From positions 30,337 through 94,336 of the IMG/VR virus record IMGVR_UViG_3300023084_000009: DNA of 64,000 nt; one strand, given 5' to 3'. The position numbers were made by a program, and so were the translations under genes. This document shows, piece by piece, positions 14,748-23,021 of the stretch. The notes below the pieces were generated by a model. That model searched no databases and was not told where the DNA came from. It worked only from the letters and a program-made list of their open reading frames with translations. Every line of letters begins with the position of its first letter. Within the stretch, counting starts at the first letter, position 1. Origin of the DNA: a virus.

Positions 14748-15107
14748 TCACTTCCTCTTTTTGGTTTTGGGTGCTTGATATCCCCAGGTCTTTGGGTTGT
14801 GCCTACCCTCTCCGTACTTTATACCTTTAAGTCCTTCACGAAACTTATCCCAGTACATATCAAACACATTTACTGCCTTTTGACTTCTGGTCAAGTCAAA
14901 ACATGTAATACCATCAACTTCATAGGTTACAATCCTTGCATCATTGGGGACGTCCTTGGTACACACCTGTTCCCAAGTTCCATTTTCAACTAGGATTTCA
15001 CATCCATATTTCTTTCTAGAGTTTTCCTTTTCTGTAGGTGTCCAGTTATACATAAGGTCTTCCTTTACAGGTGCCTCTTCAGACACCCTTGCCGTGTTTC
15101 TTGCCAT
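14748..15107 (-). CDS. Conserved-looking basic protein (119 aa)
   Basis: Start at ATG 15107, with GGAG eight bases upstream (a longer frame would need GTG right beside this site). The product contains DLMYNWTPTEKENSRKKYGCEILVE, WEQVCTKDVP and GITCFDLTRSQKAVNVFDMYWDKF. It ends very basic (APKTKKRK). Cys residues are scattered, not in knuckles. It is the last gene of the 15951-14748 operon. I do not recognise a named family. Confidence 0.65.
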   Translation of the reverse strand: MARNTARVSEEAPVKEDLMYNWTPTEKENSRKKYGCEILVENGTWEQVCTKDVPNDARIVTYEVDGITCFDLTRSQKAVNVFDMYWDKFREGLKGIKYGEGRHNPKTWGYQAPKTKKRK

Positions 15108-15134
15108 TATAAACACTCCAATTGGTATTATATA

Positions 15135-15758
15135 TTACGAACGATTACCCCATTGAATATCAGGGAAAGCTTCCGCAACAATTTCTTTTGTAATTTTGTA
15201 CTTTTCTCCTAGTCTCTTGTCCTTAGTAAGGATAAGGATCTCTGCTTCAAGCGGATGAAGACCTTGGAGAATATTAATAAACATAGTCTCTCTACGAAGA
15301 GAACTCAACCCATCGTTACCACCTTTAACAAAGTTGTAAAAACGCTTGAACTCTTTACGAATAGAAGACTTTCCTTGATCTTGTGATCCAAGAGAGTTAG
15401 AACCCAACTCATTCATCTTGGAAACAGCATCACTAACTTTCTCTGATAGAGTGCCACTGAAAGAATTCTGCTCATCAGTTCCAGCATATGGAACATCACC
15501 AGGAGGGAGAAGACTAACTACACTCTCATCAAAGTTCCAGATCAATACAACCTTAGTGGCAGGATCATTAAACTTACGCAATGCCTCAACCTTCCTTGCT
15601 TTTGTCCTTTCTGAAGAAACTACATTCAGAATTTCATATACGAAAGGATTAGTAGGAAGGTCGGGGATTGGTTTTTGTGCTGCCTTTGGTTTGGTTGCTT
15701 TAGCAGCAGGTTTTGCCTTACTCGTCGATGTCTTCTTCGTCGTTTGTCTCGTAGTCAT
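15135..15758 (-). CDS. Conserved T4-like phage protein (207 aa; DUF6433-like)
   Basis: The preferred start is ATG 15758; the longer frame begins with TTG. The first 35 residues are Lys/Ala/Thr-rich and low-complexity. The core contains NPFVYEILNVVSSERTKARKVEALRKF, LIWNFDESVVSLLP and a C-terminal LHPLEAEILILTKDKRLGEKYKIT. This core resembles a conserved T4-like protein I associate with DUF6433; the number is from memory. Function unknown. Its 5' end overlaps the upstream membrane protein gene by 41 bases in another frame. Confidence 0.65.
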   Translation of the reverse strand: MTTRQTTKKTSTSKAKPAAKATKPKAAQKPIPDLPTNPFVYEILNVVSSERTKARKVEALRKFNDPATKVVLIWNFDESVVSLLPPGDVPYAGTDEQNSFSGTLSEKVSDAVSKMNELGSNSLGSQDQGKSSIRKEFKRFYNFVKGGNDGLSSLRRETMFINILQGLHPLEAEILILTKDKRLGEKYKITKEIVAEAFPDIQWGNRS

Positions 15759-15951
15759 GATAGTTTTCAAAGTTAAATGCGATCACCTCATCTGGTATCA
15801 GGTTACCCTGACTGTCAAACATTTCGGGGTGAGGTCTTGGTACTTCCCGATAGTTCATCATGTATTCTCTTGCCACCCAACCTGCCATTACTCCCACTAC
15901 AAGAAACAATACGGTTAGAAATGAACCGAATACTAAACTAACTGCTAACAT
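15718..15951 (-). CDS. Small membrane protein (77 aa)
   Basis: Starts at ATG 15951 after a GAGG ribosome-binding site. One N-terminal transmembrane helix (VFGSFLTVLFLVVGVMAGWVA) leads into a cytoplasmic region with HPEMFDSQGNLIPDEVIAFNFEN and a highly acidic end (YETNDEEDIDE). The HPEMFD...DEVIA phrase recurs in T4-like cyanophages as far as I recall. Function unknown. It opens an operon with the next two genes. Confidence 0.7.
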   Translation of the reverse strand: MLAVSLVFGSFLTVLFLVVGVMAGWVAREYMMNYREVPRPHPEMFDSQGNLIPDEVIAFNFENYHDYETNDEEDIDE

Positions 15952-16148
15952 TTCTTTTACCTCGGGAAACTACTTTTCTCTTCCTTGTTTTTAAGGAGAA
16001 TTCGAAATAGATGGTAACTTCCCTGTTCAGAAAGCAAACCATCTTCTCAAAAATTACATGTAATGGTTGAGTTTGCTTTCTTTTACCTCCATGAAGAATA
16101 AGTTCAACCCCGCGATTAACACGGATCTTGCTTTTATTTATGTTGTTA
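15952..16148 (-). other. Structured intergenic/leader region
   Basis: About 200 bases between the glutaredoxin stop and the membrane protein gene. It contains an 11-bp inverted repeat (16029-16039 with 16071-16081) whose loop holds a 12-bp palindrome ATTACATGTAAT (16053-16064). An ATAAATA late-type element lies on the minus strand near 16140-16134. A reading frame of up to 83 codons crosses it on the minus strand, but it has no ribosome-binding site and overlaps glutaredoxin, so I treat the stretch as a leader. Confidence 0.5.
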
Positions 16149-16385
16149 TCAGACGATTCGTTGCTCTTTGAGGAATTTGATTGTGTCAACTGATCCTCCT
16201 AGTTTCTTTTCGTCACAAATTACCTGAGGAAAAGTAGATCCTTCTCCAAATTCAGAATAGAACTCTTCCTTAGTAAAGTCCCTATCAAGAGTATAAACCA
16301 CAAAGGTGCTTCCCGTCAACTCAAGAACTTGTTTTACCTTTGAGCAATAGGGACAATCTGGTTTGGAATAAACAGAAAAATTCAT
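16149..16385 (-). CDS. Glutaredoxin
   Basis: A 78-residue protein with the active site CPYC at residues 11-14 (SVYSKPDCPYCSKVKQVLE). The cis-Pro loop is STFPQVICDEK and the glutathione-binding GGS follows. It reduces disulfides with glutathione and may supply electrons to phage ribonucleotide reductase, which is common in cyanophages. The frame is open further upstream, but those codons form the promoter at 16414-16442, so I choose the ATG at 16385 (or, less likely, 16403). Confidence 0.9.
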   Translation of the reverse strand: MNFSVYSKPDCPYCSKVKQVLELTGSTFVVYTLDRDFTKEEFYSEFGEGSTFPQVICDEKKLGGSVDTIKFLKEQRIV

Positions 16386-16413
16386 AAATTGATTTCGAAA
16401 CATTTTTTGATAG

Positions 16414-16442
16414 ATTATATATGGTAAATGATATAGTGTCAA
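16414..16442 (-). promoter_or_regulatory. Perfect-consensus sigma70 promoter for glutaredoxin
   Basis: The minus strand reads TTGACA (16442-16437), 17 bases, TATAAT (16419-16414). Both boxes and the spacing are ideal. Predicted start is near 16407, giving a leader of about 22 bases to the ATG at 16385. Confidence 0.85.
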
Positions 16443-16444
16443 TA

Positions 16445-16620
16445 TTATTCTACATTATCAAATGTTGGAAGAAGATCATTCACATTTTGTTGAATCAGAA
16501 CATCATTCGAAAAATCATACGTGCAGATTCTTCTCTTACGAACCAAATCTACATCATCATATGCTACAACAATATAGTGTTCATATGTGCCAACTAGTCA
16601 GATATGCCATAATTGATTAC
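16445..16620 (-). pseudogene. Possible decayed gene fragment
   Basis: This gap between the glutaredoxin promoter and the next gene lacks a normal gene. On the minus strand an ATG (about 16610) reads MAYLTSWHI then stop, close to the MAYLTCWHM start of the oxygenase at 29707. In another frame, 51 open codons without an ATG (16597-16445) read protein-like sequence (HYIVVAYDDVDLVRKRRIC, ending LLPTFDNVE). It may be a broken gene or a start-less remnant; this is tentative. Confidence 0.3.
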
Positions 16621-16632
16621 AATTTTCAGATA

Positions 16633-17004
16633 TTATATAAGTTTTGGTTCTGGTCCTTCAGGTTTAGGATTATTTTCTTTGACTGCGTCGATAGCAGCAA
16701 TCCAAGCACCATTAGATAAATTACCAGACTTTATATCGTGGTAAAGCATATCCAACTGGTCTTTAACATGTGGATACTCTTTCTCACGAGTTCTCTCATA
16801 GAGATAGTAGTTATAAATTTCTACTTCTCTTACAATTTCGGCTTCAACTTCTTCCCAAGTGGGTGGTTCTCTACCTTCATCATCTTCCCACCCAACAAAG
16901 GTGGTATTTGATAAGTCCCAACGGGCACCTGGACGAAGTGTATTGATAGCGGTATCTACACCAGGAACTGGGTACTCGATACCCTTAAACTTTCTGTAAG
17001 CCAT
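16633..17004 (-). CDS. Tail-fibre-region accessory protein (123 aa)
   Basis: The product has a GIEYPVPGVDTAINTLRPGARWDLSN start, a charged helix, and then EYPHVKDQLDMLYHDIKSG with WIAAIDAVKENNPKP. The second part is shared with the 109-residue protein at 45151-45480 (EYPDITEQLDDLF...RIQAVKDRY). The YP-x3-DQLD-x-L-x-HD phrase is frequent in small proteins next to phage tail-fibre genes. A role in fibre folding or attachment is inferred. A CTAAATA element precedes the gene. Confidence 0.65.
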   Translation of the reverse strand: MAYRKFKGIEYPVPGVDTAINTLRPGARWDLSNTTFVGWEDDEGREPPTWEEVEAEIVREVEIYNYYLYERTREKEYPHVKDQLDMLYHDIKSGNLSNGAWIAAIDAVKENNPKPEGPEPKLI

Positions 17005-17030
17005 ATAATCAAATAAGTGATATACGATGT

Positions 17031-17037
17031 TATTTAG
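17031..17037 (-). promoter_or_regulatory. Late promoter element CTAAATA
   Basis: CTAAATA on the minus strand, 27 bases upstream of the 17004 start. It pairs divergently with a plus-strand TAAATAAATA at 17042-17051. Confidence 0.5.
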
Positions 17038-17041
17038 ATCG

Positions 17042-17051
17042 TAAATAAATA
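17042..17051 (+). promoter_or_regulatory. Late-type element for the halogenase-like gene
   Basis: TAAATAAATA on the plus strand, about 20 bases before the TTG start at 17072. It resembles the T4 late element TATAAATA; activity is inferred. Confidence 0.45.
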
Positions 17052-17071
17052 CCGTAGTTATATCAAATACT

Positions 17072-18241
17072 TTGAAAATAGTAATTGTTGGTGCGGGTAA
17101 TGCTGGGTGTCTTACGGCATTACATTATGCTTGGCATACAAGAAAAGATGAATCTATAGAAATAGAATTAAGATATAATCCAAACATTCCCACAGAAAAA
17201 GTAGGACAGGCAACAGTACAAGAACCACCGAAACTTCTATGGGCAGCAACAGGATTTGATTGGTACAGCAATCCAATTCATGCAACGTTTAAAACTGGAA
17301 TACTGTATGAGAATTGGGGAAAGAAGCATGAAAACTGGTTCCACCCATTCTCTGCGGACCAAATGGCAATGCACTATTGTCCAAAAGAGATGCAAGATTA
17401 TGTGCTAGGTTGTGGTCTATTCAAAGTCGTAGAAGATGATGTAAAAGATATATCAAACATTGATGCTGATTACATCTTTGATTGTAGGGGAAAACCAGAA
17501 GATTACGCCGAGTATGATCTTCTTAATCACCCAATCAATTCATGTATTCTCGCAAAACCAAATTGGGACACTGAGAAAGTTTCTTGGAGTCGACATGTGG
17601 CAACTCCAGATGGATGGACATTTGTAATTCCAACGGTTAAGGAGTCACCATCAAATCCATACTGCGTTGGATATTCTTATAATGACAAGATAACTTCAAA
17701 AGAAGAAGCAGAAAAGAATATGTTGGATTTGTTTGATGTAGAGATAACCAAGCATGTATCCTTTAAGAATTACATCGCTAAAAATCCAGTTATAGATGAA
17801 AGAATTATCTTGAATGGAAATAAATTCTTCTTCTTTGAACCACTAGAGTCAACATCAGTTCAAAGTTATCTTGTATGGGCTAGAAAAGTTTATGATGTAA
17901 TCATTGATAAGAAAACTACCTGGCAGAAAGCAACAGAAGATATGATGAATTACTTAGATGAAACCAGAAACTTTATTCTCTGGCACTATCACTTTGGTTC
18001 AAAGTATGATACTCCTTTCTGGGACTATGCCAAGACAATAACATTCAAAGATAAAAAGTTTGGTGCAATCTTAGAGTACATAAAGACAACAAACCACCAT
18101 GACATTCTACCAGAAAGTTATGGTGGTTCGACCTATGATAGTTCAAAGTATTCTCAGTGTTATCTATGGAGTCTTAAGAACTGGTATGATGGTATGACTA
18201 TGCGTCAGGATCATCCTCATCAGGTGGCTCTGTTAAAATGA
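17072..18241 (+). CDS. Flavin-dependent (tryptophan) halogenase-like protein
   Basis: A 389-residue protein read from a TTG codon; an in-frame TAA lies 30 bases upstream and no ATG fits. Residues 7-12 (GAGNAG) form the FAD-binding GxGxxG loop. HATFKTGILYENW places Lys74 where tryptophan halogenases have their catalytic lysine. GWTFVIP (181-187) corresponds to the WxWxIP signature with Phe for the second Trp. FFEPLESTSV (255-263) matches the PLEST motif. These enzymes use FADH2, chloride or bromide and oxygen to halogenate aromatic rings. The substrate here is unknown. It is the only plus-strand gene in the fibre region and converges on the next gene with a 44-base overlap. Confidence 0.75.
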   Translation: MKIVIVGAGNAGCLTALHYAWHTRKDESIEIELRYNPNIPTEKVGQATVQEPPKLLWAATGFDWYSNPIHATFKTGILYENWGKKHENWFHPFSADQMAMHYCPKEMQDYVLGCGLFKVVEDDVKDISNIDADYIFDCRGKPEDYAEYDLLNHPINSCILAKPNWDTEKVSWSRHVATPDGWTFVIPTVKESPSNPYCVGYSYNDKITSKEEAEKNMLDLFDVEITKHVSFKNYIAKNPVIDERIILNGNKFFFFEPLESTSVQSYLVWARKVYDVIIDKKTTWQKATEDMMNYLDETRNFILWHYHFGSKYDTPFWDYAKTITFKDKKFGAILEYIKTTNHHDILPESYGGSTYDSSKYSQCYLWSLKNWYDGMTMRQDHPHQVALLK

Positions 18242-18674
18242 ATTCAGCATACTCCTCTGCGGTTTTCCAAAGGATCCAAGTCTGTGTTGCTTCGTCCCAA
18301 TCATATTGCCCACCATCAGTTGGATATGGTAGTGGTGGTTCCCAATCACAGGTATCCTCATTCAAAGTCCATGTATCAAAAGGTTTTGGTGGAATGAAAG
18401 CATCTCTATCTGGATCATAGGTCCCACCAATTACAGCATAATTTTTTCTTAAAGGTTGTTTTGCCGTACTTGGTTCTAAATCTTGATTAAGATATACACC
18501 TTGTCTGGTATTATAAGATGTTTGAACCCAAGTCAAATGTCCAGTATTGTTTATCAATCTTTGGATCGCGTTCTCTTCACTACGATTTCCTTCTCCATCT
18601 TCAAAAAAAGACTCATCAACAACGACAATATTTTTAACGACGTTGTTTAATCCTATTTGAGCAAAGTGTGCCAT
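18198..18674 (-). CDS. Tail-fibre-region protein with FIPPKPFDTW / WEPPLPYP motifs (158 aa)
   Basis: The N-terminus (AHFAQIGLNNVVKNIVVVDESFF) and GGTYDPDRDAFIPPKPFDTWTL...WEPPLPYPTDGG pattern define a cyanophage protein type. The same motifs occur in the 190-residue protein at 26839-27411, so the two are paralogues. The C-terminus is acidic. Location downstream of fibre genes suggests a fibre-attached or capping role, but function is unknown. It ends in a 44-base antisense overlap with the halogenase-like gene. Confidence 0.7.
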   Translation of the reverse strand: MAHFAQIGLNNVVKNIVVVDESFFEDGEGNRSEENAIQRLINNTGHLTWVQTSYNTRQGVYLNQDLEPSTAKQPLRKNYAVIGGTYDPDRDAFIPPKPFDTWTLNEDTCDWEPPLPYPTDGGQYDWDEATQTWILWKTAEEYAEFILTEPPDEDDPDA

Positions 18675-18678
18675 GTGA

Positions 18679-19215
18679 TTATGAAAATTTGTTTTTTACA
18701 TATTCAGTAGAAATATAAAGATTTCCACTTACTATTATTCTTTCTTTATTTATTTTATGTTGGGGCACTCTATGTTCAAGTAGAGATGGAAATATTAGAA
18801 TATCCCCTTCTTTTGGGTGAAATTCAAACTCATTGAACACTAGTGGTGCAGATCCCTCTGGACAACGAACATAATATACAAAGGAATATGTTGCTGGAAA
18901 ATGATGATGCGTTAAAGCATATTCATTTTCTCTGTAGATTAAACCCCATATATTACCAACCTCCCAGGAACCACGCCATAGTTCATTAAAGTTTCCATGA
19001 TCATTTAAGCACGCAATAATATAGTCCATCAGTTTTTTAAATGATGGTGTTCTCATATTAAAAGAAGTCATGTAACATCTACATGAAGTGTTCTTGTTTT
19101 GAACATCTCCACTACTTCTTATATCTTTTTCTAGTTCATCATTCAATTTCTCAAAGTAGGGATATTTAAACTCATATATCCCTACTTTTTGATTTACTTC
19201 AATTAAGTGCTCCAT
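18679..19215 (-). CDS. 2OG-Fe(II) oxygenase-like protein (178 aa)
   Basis: Start chosen at ATG 19215, which forms TGATG with the stop of the glycine-rich gene upstream. The pattern EYALTHHHFPATYSFVYYVRCPEGSAPLVF, then PKEGDILIFPSLLEHRVPQH and ERIIVSGNLYI, matches the 2OG-Fe(II) oxygenase class of marine phages and bacteria. In that class His-x-His and a distal His, with an Arg, form the site. Candidate ligands are the HHH cluster (103-105) and His148; Arg159 could bind 2-oxoglutarate. The canonical Asp of HxD is not obvious. The substrate is unknown; the upstream fibre protein is a candidate. Confidence 0.7.
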   Translation of the reverse strand: MEHLIEVNQKVGIYEFKYPYFEKLNDELEKDIRSSGDVQNKNTSCRCYMTSFNMRTPSFKKLMDYIIACLNDHGNFNELWRGSWEVGNIWGLIYRENEYALTHHHFPATYSFVYYVRCPEGSAPLVFNEFEFHPKEGDILIFPSLLEHRVPQHKINKERIIVSGNLYISTEYVKNKFS

Positions 19216-20219
19216 CAACCGGAAAGATATCTAACAATAACAATTCCAGATCCACCATTACCACCACCTGAGTTTGGTCCTACGGTTCCACCGCCGCCAC
19301 CACCTCTATTTGCTAGACCACTTCTTGGGGATTTACCTGGTCTTCTACCTCCACCATATCCAATTCCATTAGTCGGAACTTCTGGATCTGGTCTACCATT
19401 TCCTGGTTCTCCACCACCAGCATAACCAACAGAAGATCCAGAAATACTATAAGTTAATCCTCGACCAGAAGTGGAAGCATTCCATCCAACGGTTCCAGTT
19501 GGTCCTCCTTGTCCGGCACCACCACCACCGCCACCACCATATCCAGGTGCTCTCCATCCAGGATGTCCCCATCCAGAACCAGGAGAATTAGAACCATCGG
19601 TTCCTCCAGTGGAAGAGTTGGTTGAACCGCCGTTTTGTGGTCCAGGGTCAGCCCATCCACCACCACCACCTGAACCGCCACTCTGACCGCCGCCAGCAGA
19701 TGGTCCTTGCATACCAATTCCACCACCACCGCCGCCAGGGGAGGTAATAGGACCGAATGTAGTGGTCCCTCCACCACCACCATTTGCTGAACCAGCACCA
19801 CCAATGCTTACTGCATAACTTCCAACAGATACTGCAAAACTATTTGAATAATATAATCTTCCAGCACCACCTGCTCCTCCACCACCTAGTGTTCCGGGAG
19901 GAGCAGATCTATGCCCAGCACCGCCGCCACCAAGAACTAAAACTTCAACAGATCCAGCACCTGCGGAAGTAACCTGAAATGTATCTGGACCAGAAGTAAA
20001 TGTATGAATTTTATATCCACCAGAAGTTGTTACTGTTCCACCAGATGCTTGTAGTGTTCCTTGGTCACCAATTGCCTGCCAAGCTGATCCAGTATAGATT
20101 TCAACATTTCCACTGGTCGTATTATAAACAACCATTCCAGTGGTAGCACTTAAGGAATTTCTCTGTGAAGTAGTTACAGAACTAATTTCAATATTATTTG
20201 AATTTAATCTGGTTGCCAT
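19215..20219 (-). CDS. Glycine-rich adhesin-like tail-fibre protein (334 aa)
   Basis: The N-terminus has SSVTTSQRNSLSATTGMVVYNTTSGNVEIYTGSAWQAIG, a common phage fibre module. A Gly-rich region with long GGGG runs separated by short loops follows, and the end is GGNGGSGIVIVRYLSG. The GGGGAG...GG-x-G-VIVR pattern resembles the polyglycine-helix adhesins described for T-even-type phages such as S16 gp38. It lies after the S74-type fibre gene and overlaps an oxygenase gene. A receptor-binding tip role is inferred. Confidence 0.7.
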   Translation of the reverse strand: MATRLNSNNIEISSVTTSQRNSLSATTGMVVYNTTSGNVEIYTGSAWQAIGDQGTLQASGGTVTTSGGYKIHTFTSGPDTFQVTSAGAGSVEVLVLGGGGAGHRSAPPGTLGGGGAGGAGRLYYSNSFAVSVGSYAVSIGGAGSANGGGGGTTTFGPITSPGGGGGGIGMQGPSAGGGQSGGSGGGGGWADPGPQNGGSTNSSTGGTDGSNSPGSGWGHPGWRAPGYGGGGGGGAGQGGPTGTVGWNASTSGRGLTYSISGSSVGYAGGGEPGNGRPDPEVPTNGIGYGGGRRPGKSPRSGLANRGGGGGGTVGPNSGGGNGGSGIVIVRYLSG

Positions 20220-20220
20220 A

Positions 20221-22977
20221 TCAATTATTACCTTTAAGATTATTTATTTCTTCTTTAAGTAAATAAATTTCAGATCTAAGTTCTTTAATTGCTTCAACTA
20301 AAAGAGCAACAAAGTTTTGATACGCAACTGACTTTGGATCATCACCAAATACAAGTTCAGGAATAATATTTTCAACCTCTTGTGCAATAAATCCAAGAGA
20401 ATGTTGTCCATTTTCTTTATAATCAAACTCAACACCCCTTAATTTACAAACTTTTTCAAGAGCATCTGCAATAGTTGTAATGTTAATTTTGAGTTTAATA
20501 TCAGAATTGGATGTTACTGATCCAGCACAAGTTAAGTTTGTTCCATCAAAAGTTAGATTACTAGAAGTAGTTGCTACGTTAGATCCATTTTTGTAAAGAA
20601 CTTGGTTTGCTGATCCAGCAACTGGTCCAGGTATGCCTTGAATACCCTGAACACCTTGAGTACCATAAGTGCCTTGAGTACCAGTGATTCCCTGAGTTCC
20701 ATTAGTACCTTGAGCACCTGTAATTCCTTGAATACCCTGAGTTCCTTGAGTACCCTGAGTTCCTTGAGTACCCTGAGTTCCTTGAGTACCCTGAGTTCCT
20801 TGAGTACCCTGAGTTCCATTAGTACCCTGAGTTCCATTAGTACCCTGAGTTCCTTGAGTACCCTGAGTTCCTTGAGTACCCTGAGTTCCATTAGTACCCT
20901 GAGTTCCTTGAGTACCTTGAATACCTTGGATGCCCTGAGTACCTGTAATTCCTTGAATACCCTGAGTTCCTTGAATACCTTGAGTGCCTTGAACACCCTG
21001 AAGAGCAGCATTGGAAATAGTTGCCTTCTTTAAGTCTCCAACATCAGCATCATAAAGAAGAATATAATCGCTACCAGATGGTTGTCCAGAAGTTAGTTCA
21101 GCGCGATTACTAATAACTCCAGCACCAACAGTAGTCAGAGAAGAATTGGTAACTCCTGCTCCAAGAGTGGTCGCTGAAAGAACATCAGCACTGTTAATCT
21201 TATAAGTTCCACCAGTATATACATCTATTCCTCCAGAAACAACATCTACTCCAGATTGGAATGTAGATACACCAACTACATTTAGACCACCATCTGTGAT
21301 TCTAAGACCAGAACGAGCGGTAGAAATATAAACCGCATCAACGTTAGTAACGTCTTCATAAACTAATGTACCAAGAACGGTAAGATCTCCACTAACTTCT
21401 GCATTACCAGTAATACTTACACCACCAGAAGTGGTCTCAAATTTCTTATCACCGAAAGCATAGTATAACTCTACACCTGCATTATCAATAAACTTTGCTA
21501 TAGGTTGATTTCCACCAGTTCTAATTTCGGTAGAATTACTTTTTATCCATAAAGCACTACTAGCGCCAGTTTCCTGAATATAACTTGTACTCCCATCACT
21601 AAAGATTTCTAAATCTACACCATCACCAAATCTCAGTTTATCATTATCACCAAGATTTACATTACCTTGGAATGTGGCGATACCAGCAACTTCTAATTGA
21701 TTAAATGATGCTGTTGTGGTATGAATTGTTACTCCAGATCCAACACTAATTGTATTAGTATCTCCATTAAGAGTAACCGAAGATGAACCAACAGTAAGAA
21801 CACCAACGATACGAGCATCACCAGCAATACTTAGATCATTACCAACAAAAAGATTATCTTGTGTGGTAACAATGCCAACGAATGTAGAAACACCAGAGAC
21901 ATTCAGTTGATCAGTATCTGTTGTTCCTGTTACATCAATACCAGTAGACTTGGTAGCAAACTTCTGAATGCCATAATGGGAAAGAATAACCTCACCAGTA
22001 AGACCATTTGCATGGATGTATCCAGTCGTGCCTGAACCTGAACCATTGTCGGCAGAAATATAGATACCCTTGTCAGCAGCGGCATTTCTAATTATTAAGT
22101 GATCAGTAGTGTTGATAATGTAACTGCTAGTATTATGATAAATCTGTAAGTCTTGACCAGCACCAAATATTATCTTATCATCATCACCAAGATCTACATT
22201 ACCTTGGAATGTAGAGACACCAGAAACATTCAGTTGGTCAGTCTGGATCGTTCCAGTTACGTCAATACCATAGTTTTGCGTTTTAAGTTTTTCGTTCTCG
22301 TCTTGATAAAGTGAAATGTATTTACCAACCTGCTCACCATCATCAAATACAGAACTTGGCCACGTTTTTAAATATCTGGTTCCACCATTGTCTGCAATGT
22401 CGATATAATCACTACCACTACTTCCAGATCTTATCGACAAAGGAGTCCCACTTTGCGCCTGAATGTAATTTCTGCCTGGAGAACCAGATTGGTGCCGAAT
22501 GTATAAATCATAGCTAGCACCAAAATAAAGTGAATCATTATCACCAAAATATGCATCACCTTGGAATGTAGAAACTCCTACTACATCTAATCCACCACCA
22601 GTGATTCTTAGACCAGATCTTGCCGTAGCGATACCAACAGAATCAACATTAACTACGTCCTCATAAGTAAGAGTTCCACCAACCGTTACATCACCACTGA
22701 ATGATGCACTAGTAGCAGTAAGAACACCAGATATTCTTACATTATCCAGTTCTGTATGCCCATCTACATCTAGATCACCAGAAGCACTTAAATTTCTTGT
22801 AGTAATATCTTCTCCAACTGATCCTCCACCTTCAACATTAAGTGTTGATGCATGGAGAGTACCTCCAACATAAAGATCGTTTTGGAACGTACCAACTCCA
22901 ACAAATGTGGATATTCCAGCGTCTACGATATTTCTACTATCATCAACAATAGTAGAATTAGAAATCTTAATTGCCAT
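20221..22977 (-). CDS. Tail fibre with collagen-like repeats and S74 chaperone domain (918 aa)
   Basis: The N-terminal two thirds consist of repeated fibre modules (GHTELDNV-x-ISG, VSTFQGN, LGDDDK-I-FG-x-DLQIYH). Residues about 657-785 are collagen-like Gly-Thr-Gln triplets encoded by 18-base tandem repeats (GTQGTQ). The C-terminus (about 820-918) is a peptidase S74 intramolecular chaperone. It contains NSDIKLKINITTIADAL, with the Ser and the Lys five residues later as the self-cleaving pair, then LGFIAQEVENIIPELVF and a coiled-coil end. S74 domains trimerise the fibre and then cut themselves off. The glycine-rich gene follows after one base. Confidence 0.8.
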   Translation of the reverse strand: MAIKISNSTIVDDSRNIVDAGISTFVGVGTFQNDLYVGGTLHASTLNVEGGGSVGEDITTRNLSASGDLDVDGHTELDNVRISGVLTATSASFSGDVTVGGTLTYEDVVNVDSVGIATARSGLRITGGGLDVVGVSTFQGDAYFGDNDSLYFGASYDLYIRHQSGSPGRNYIQAQSGTPLSIRSGSSGSDYIDIADNGGTRYLKTWPSSVFDDGEQVGKYISLYQDENEKLKTQNYGIDVTGTIQTDQLNVSGVSTFQGNVDLGDDDKIIFGAGQDLQIYHNTSSYIINTTDHLIIRNAAADKGIYISADNGSGSGTTGYIHANGLTGEVILSHYGIQKFATKSTGIDVTGTTDTDQLNVSGVSTFVGIVTTQDNLFVGNDLSIAGDARIVGVLTVGSSSVTLNGDTNTISVGSGVTIHTTTASFNQLEVAGIATFQGNVNLGDNDKLRFGDGVDLEIFSDGSTSYIQETGASSALWIKSNSTEIRTGGNQPIAKFIDNAGVELYYAFGDKKFETTSGGVSITGNAEVSGDLTVLGTLVYEDVTNVDAVYISTARSGLRITDGGLNVVGVSTFQSGVDVVSGGIDVYTGGTYKINSADVLSATTLGAGVTNSSLTTVGAGVISNRAELTSGQPSGSDYILLYDADVGDLKKATISNAALQGVQGTQGIQGTQGIQGITGTQGIQGIQGTQGTQGTNGTQGTQGTQGTQGTQGTNGTQGTNGTQGTQGTQGTQGTQGTQGTQGTQGTQGIQGITGAQGTNGTQGITGTQGTYGTQGVQGIQGIPGPVAGSANQVLYKNGSNVATTSSNLTFDGTNLTCAGSVTSNSDIKLKINITTIADALEKVCKLRGVEFDYKENGQHSLGFIAQEVENIIPELVFGDDPKSVAYQNFVALLVEAIKELRSEIYLLKEEINNLKGNN

Positions 22978-23010
22978 CTACCGTCCTCGTTTGCACTAGG
23001 TAGTTTTTAG

Positions 23011-23017
23011 TATTTAG
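23011..23017 (-). promoter_or_regulatory. Late promoter element CTAAATA
   Basis: CTAAATA on the minus strand, 34 bases upstream of the 22977 start, followed by CTAAAAAC. Late promoter by position; it overlaps no gene. Confidence 0.55.
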
Positions 23018-23021
23018 GAAA

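Noticed and set aside
15938-16189. An 83-codon minus-strand frame
   Set aside because: It overlaps the glutaredoxin end by 41 bases, lacks a ribosome-binding site and runs through nested inverted repeats; kept only as a possibility within the leader entry.
16462-16719. An 85-codon plus-strand frame
   Set aside because: It overlaps the end of the 123-residue gene and a sigma70 promoter region, has no ribosome-binding site and unnatural composition.
19207-19686. Pro-rich plus-strand frames opposite glycine-rich genes (also near 27939 and 30560)
   Set aside because: Gly codons read in antisense give Pro; these are shadows of the real minus-strand genes.
20720-20940. Regular 18-base repeats considered as a CRISPR array
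   Set aside because: Repeats are contiguous, imperfect and in frame, encoding GTQGTQ; there are no unique spacers and no cas genes.
20638-21033. Plus-strand Ser/Thr/Leu-rich frame opposite the collagen block (similar ones at 31405, 34871, 35822 and 47438)
   Set aside because: It is the antisense reading of GTQ-type triplet repeats; composition is a by-product of the repeat, with no ribosome-binding site.
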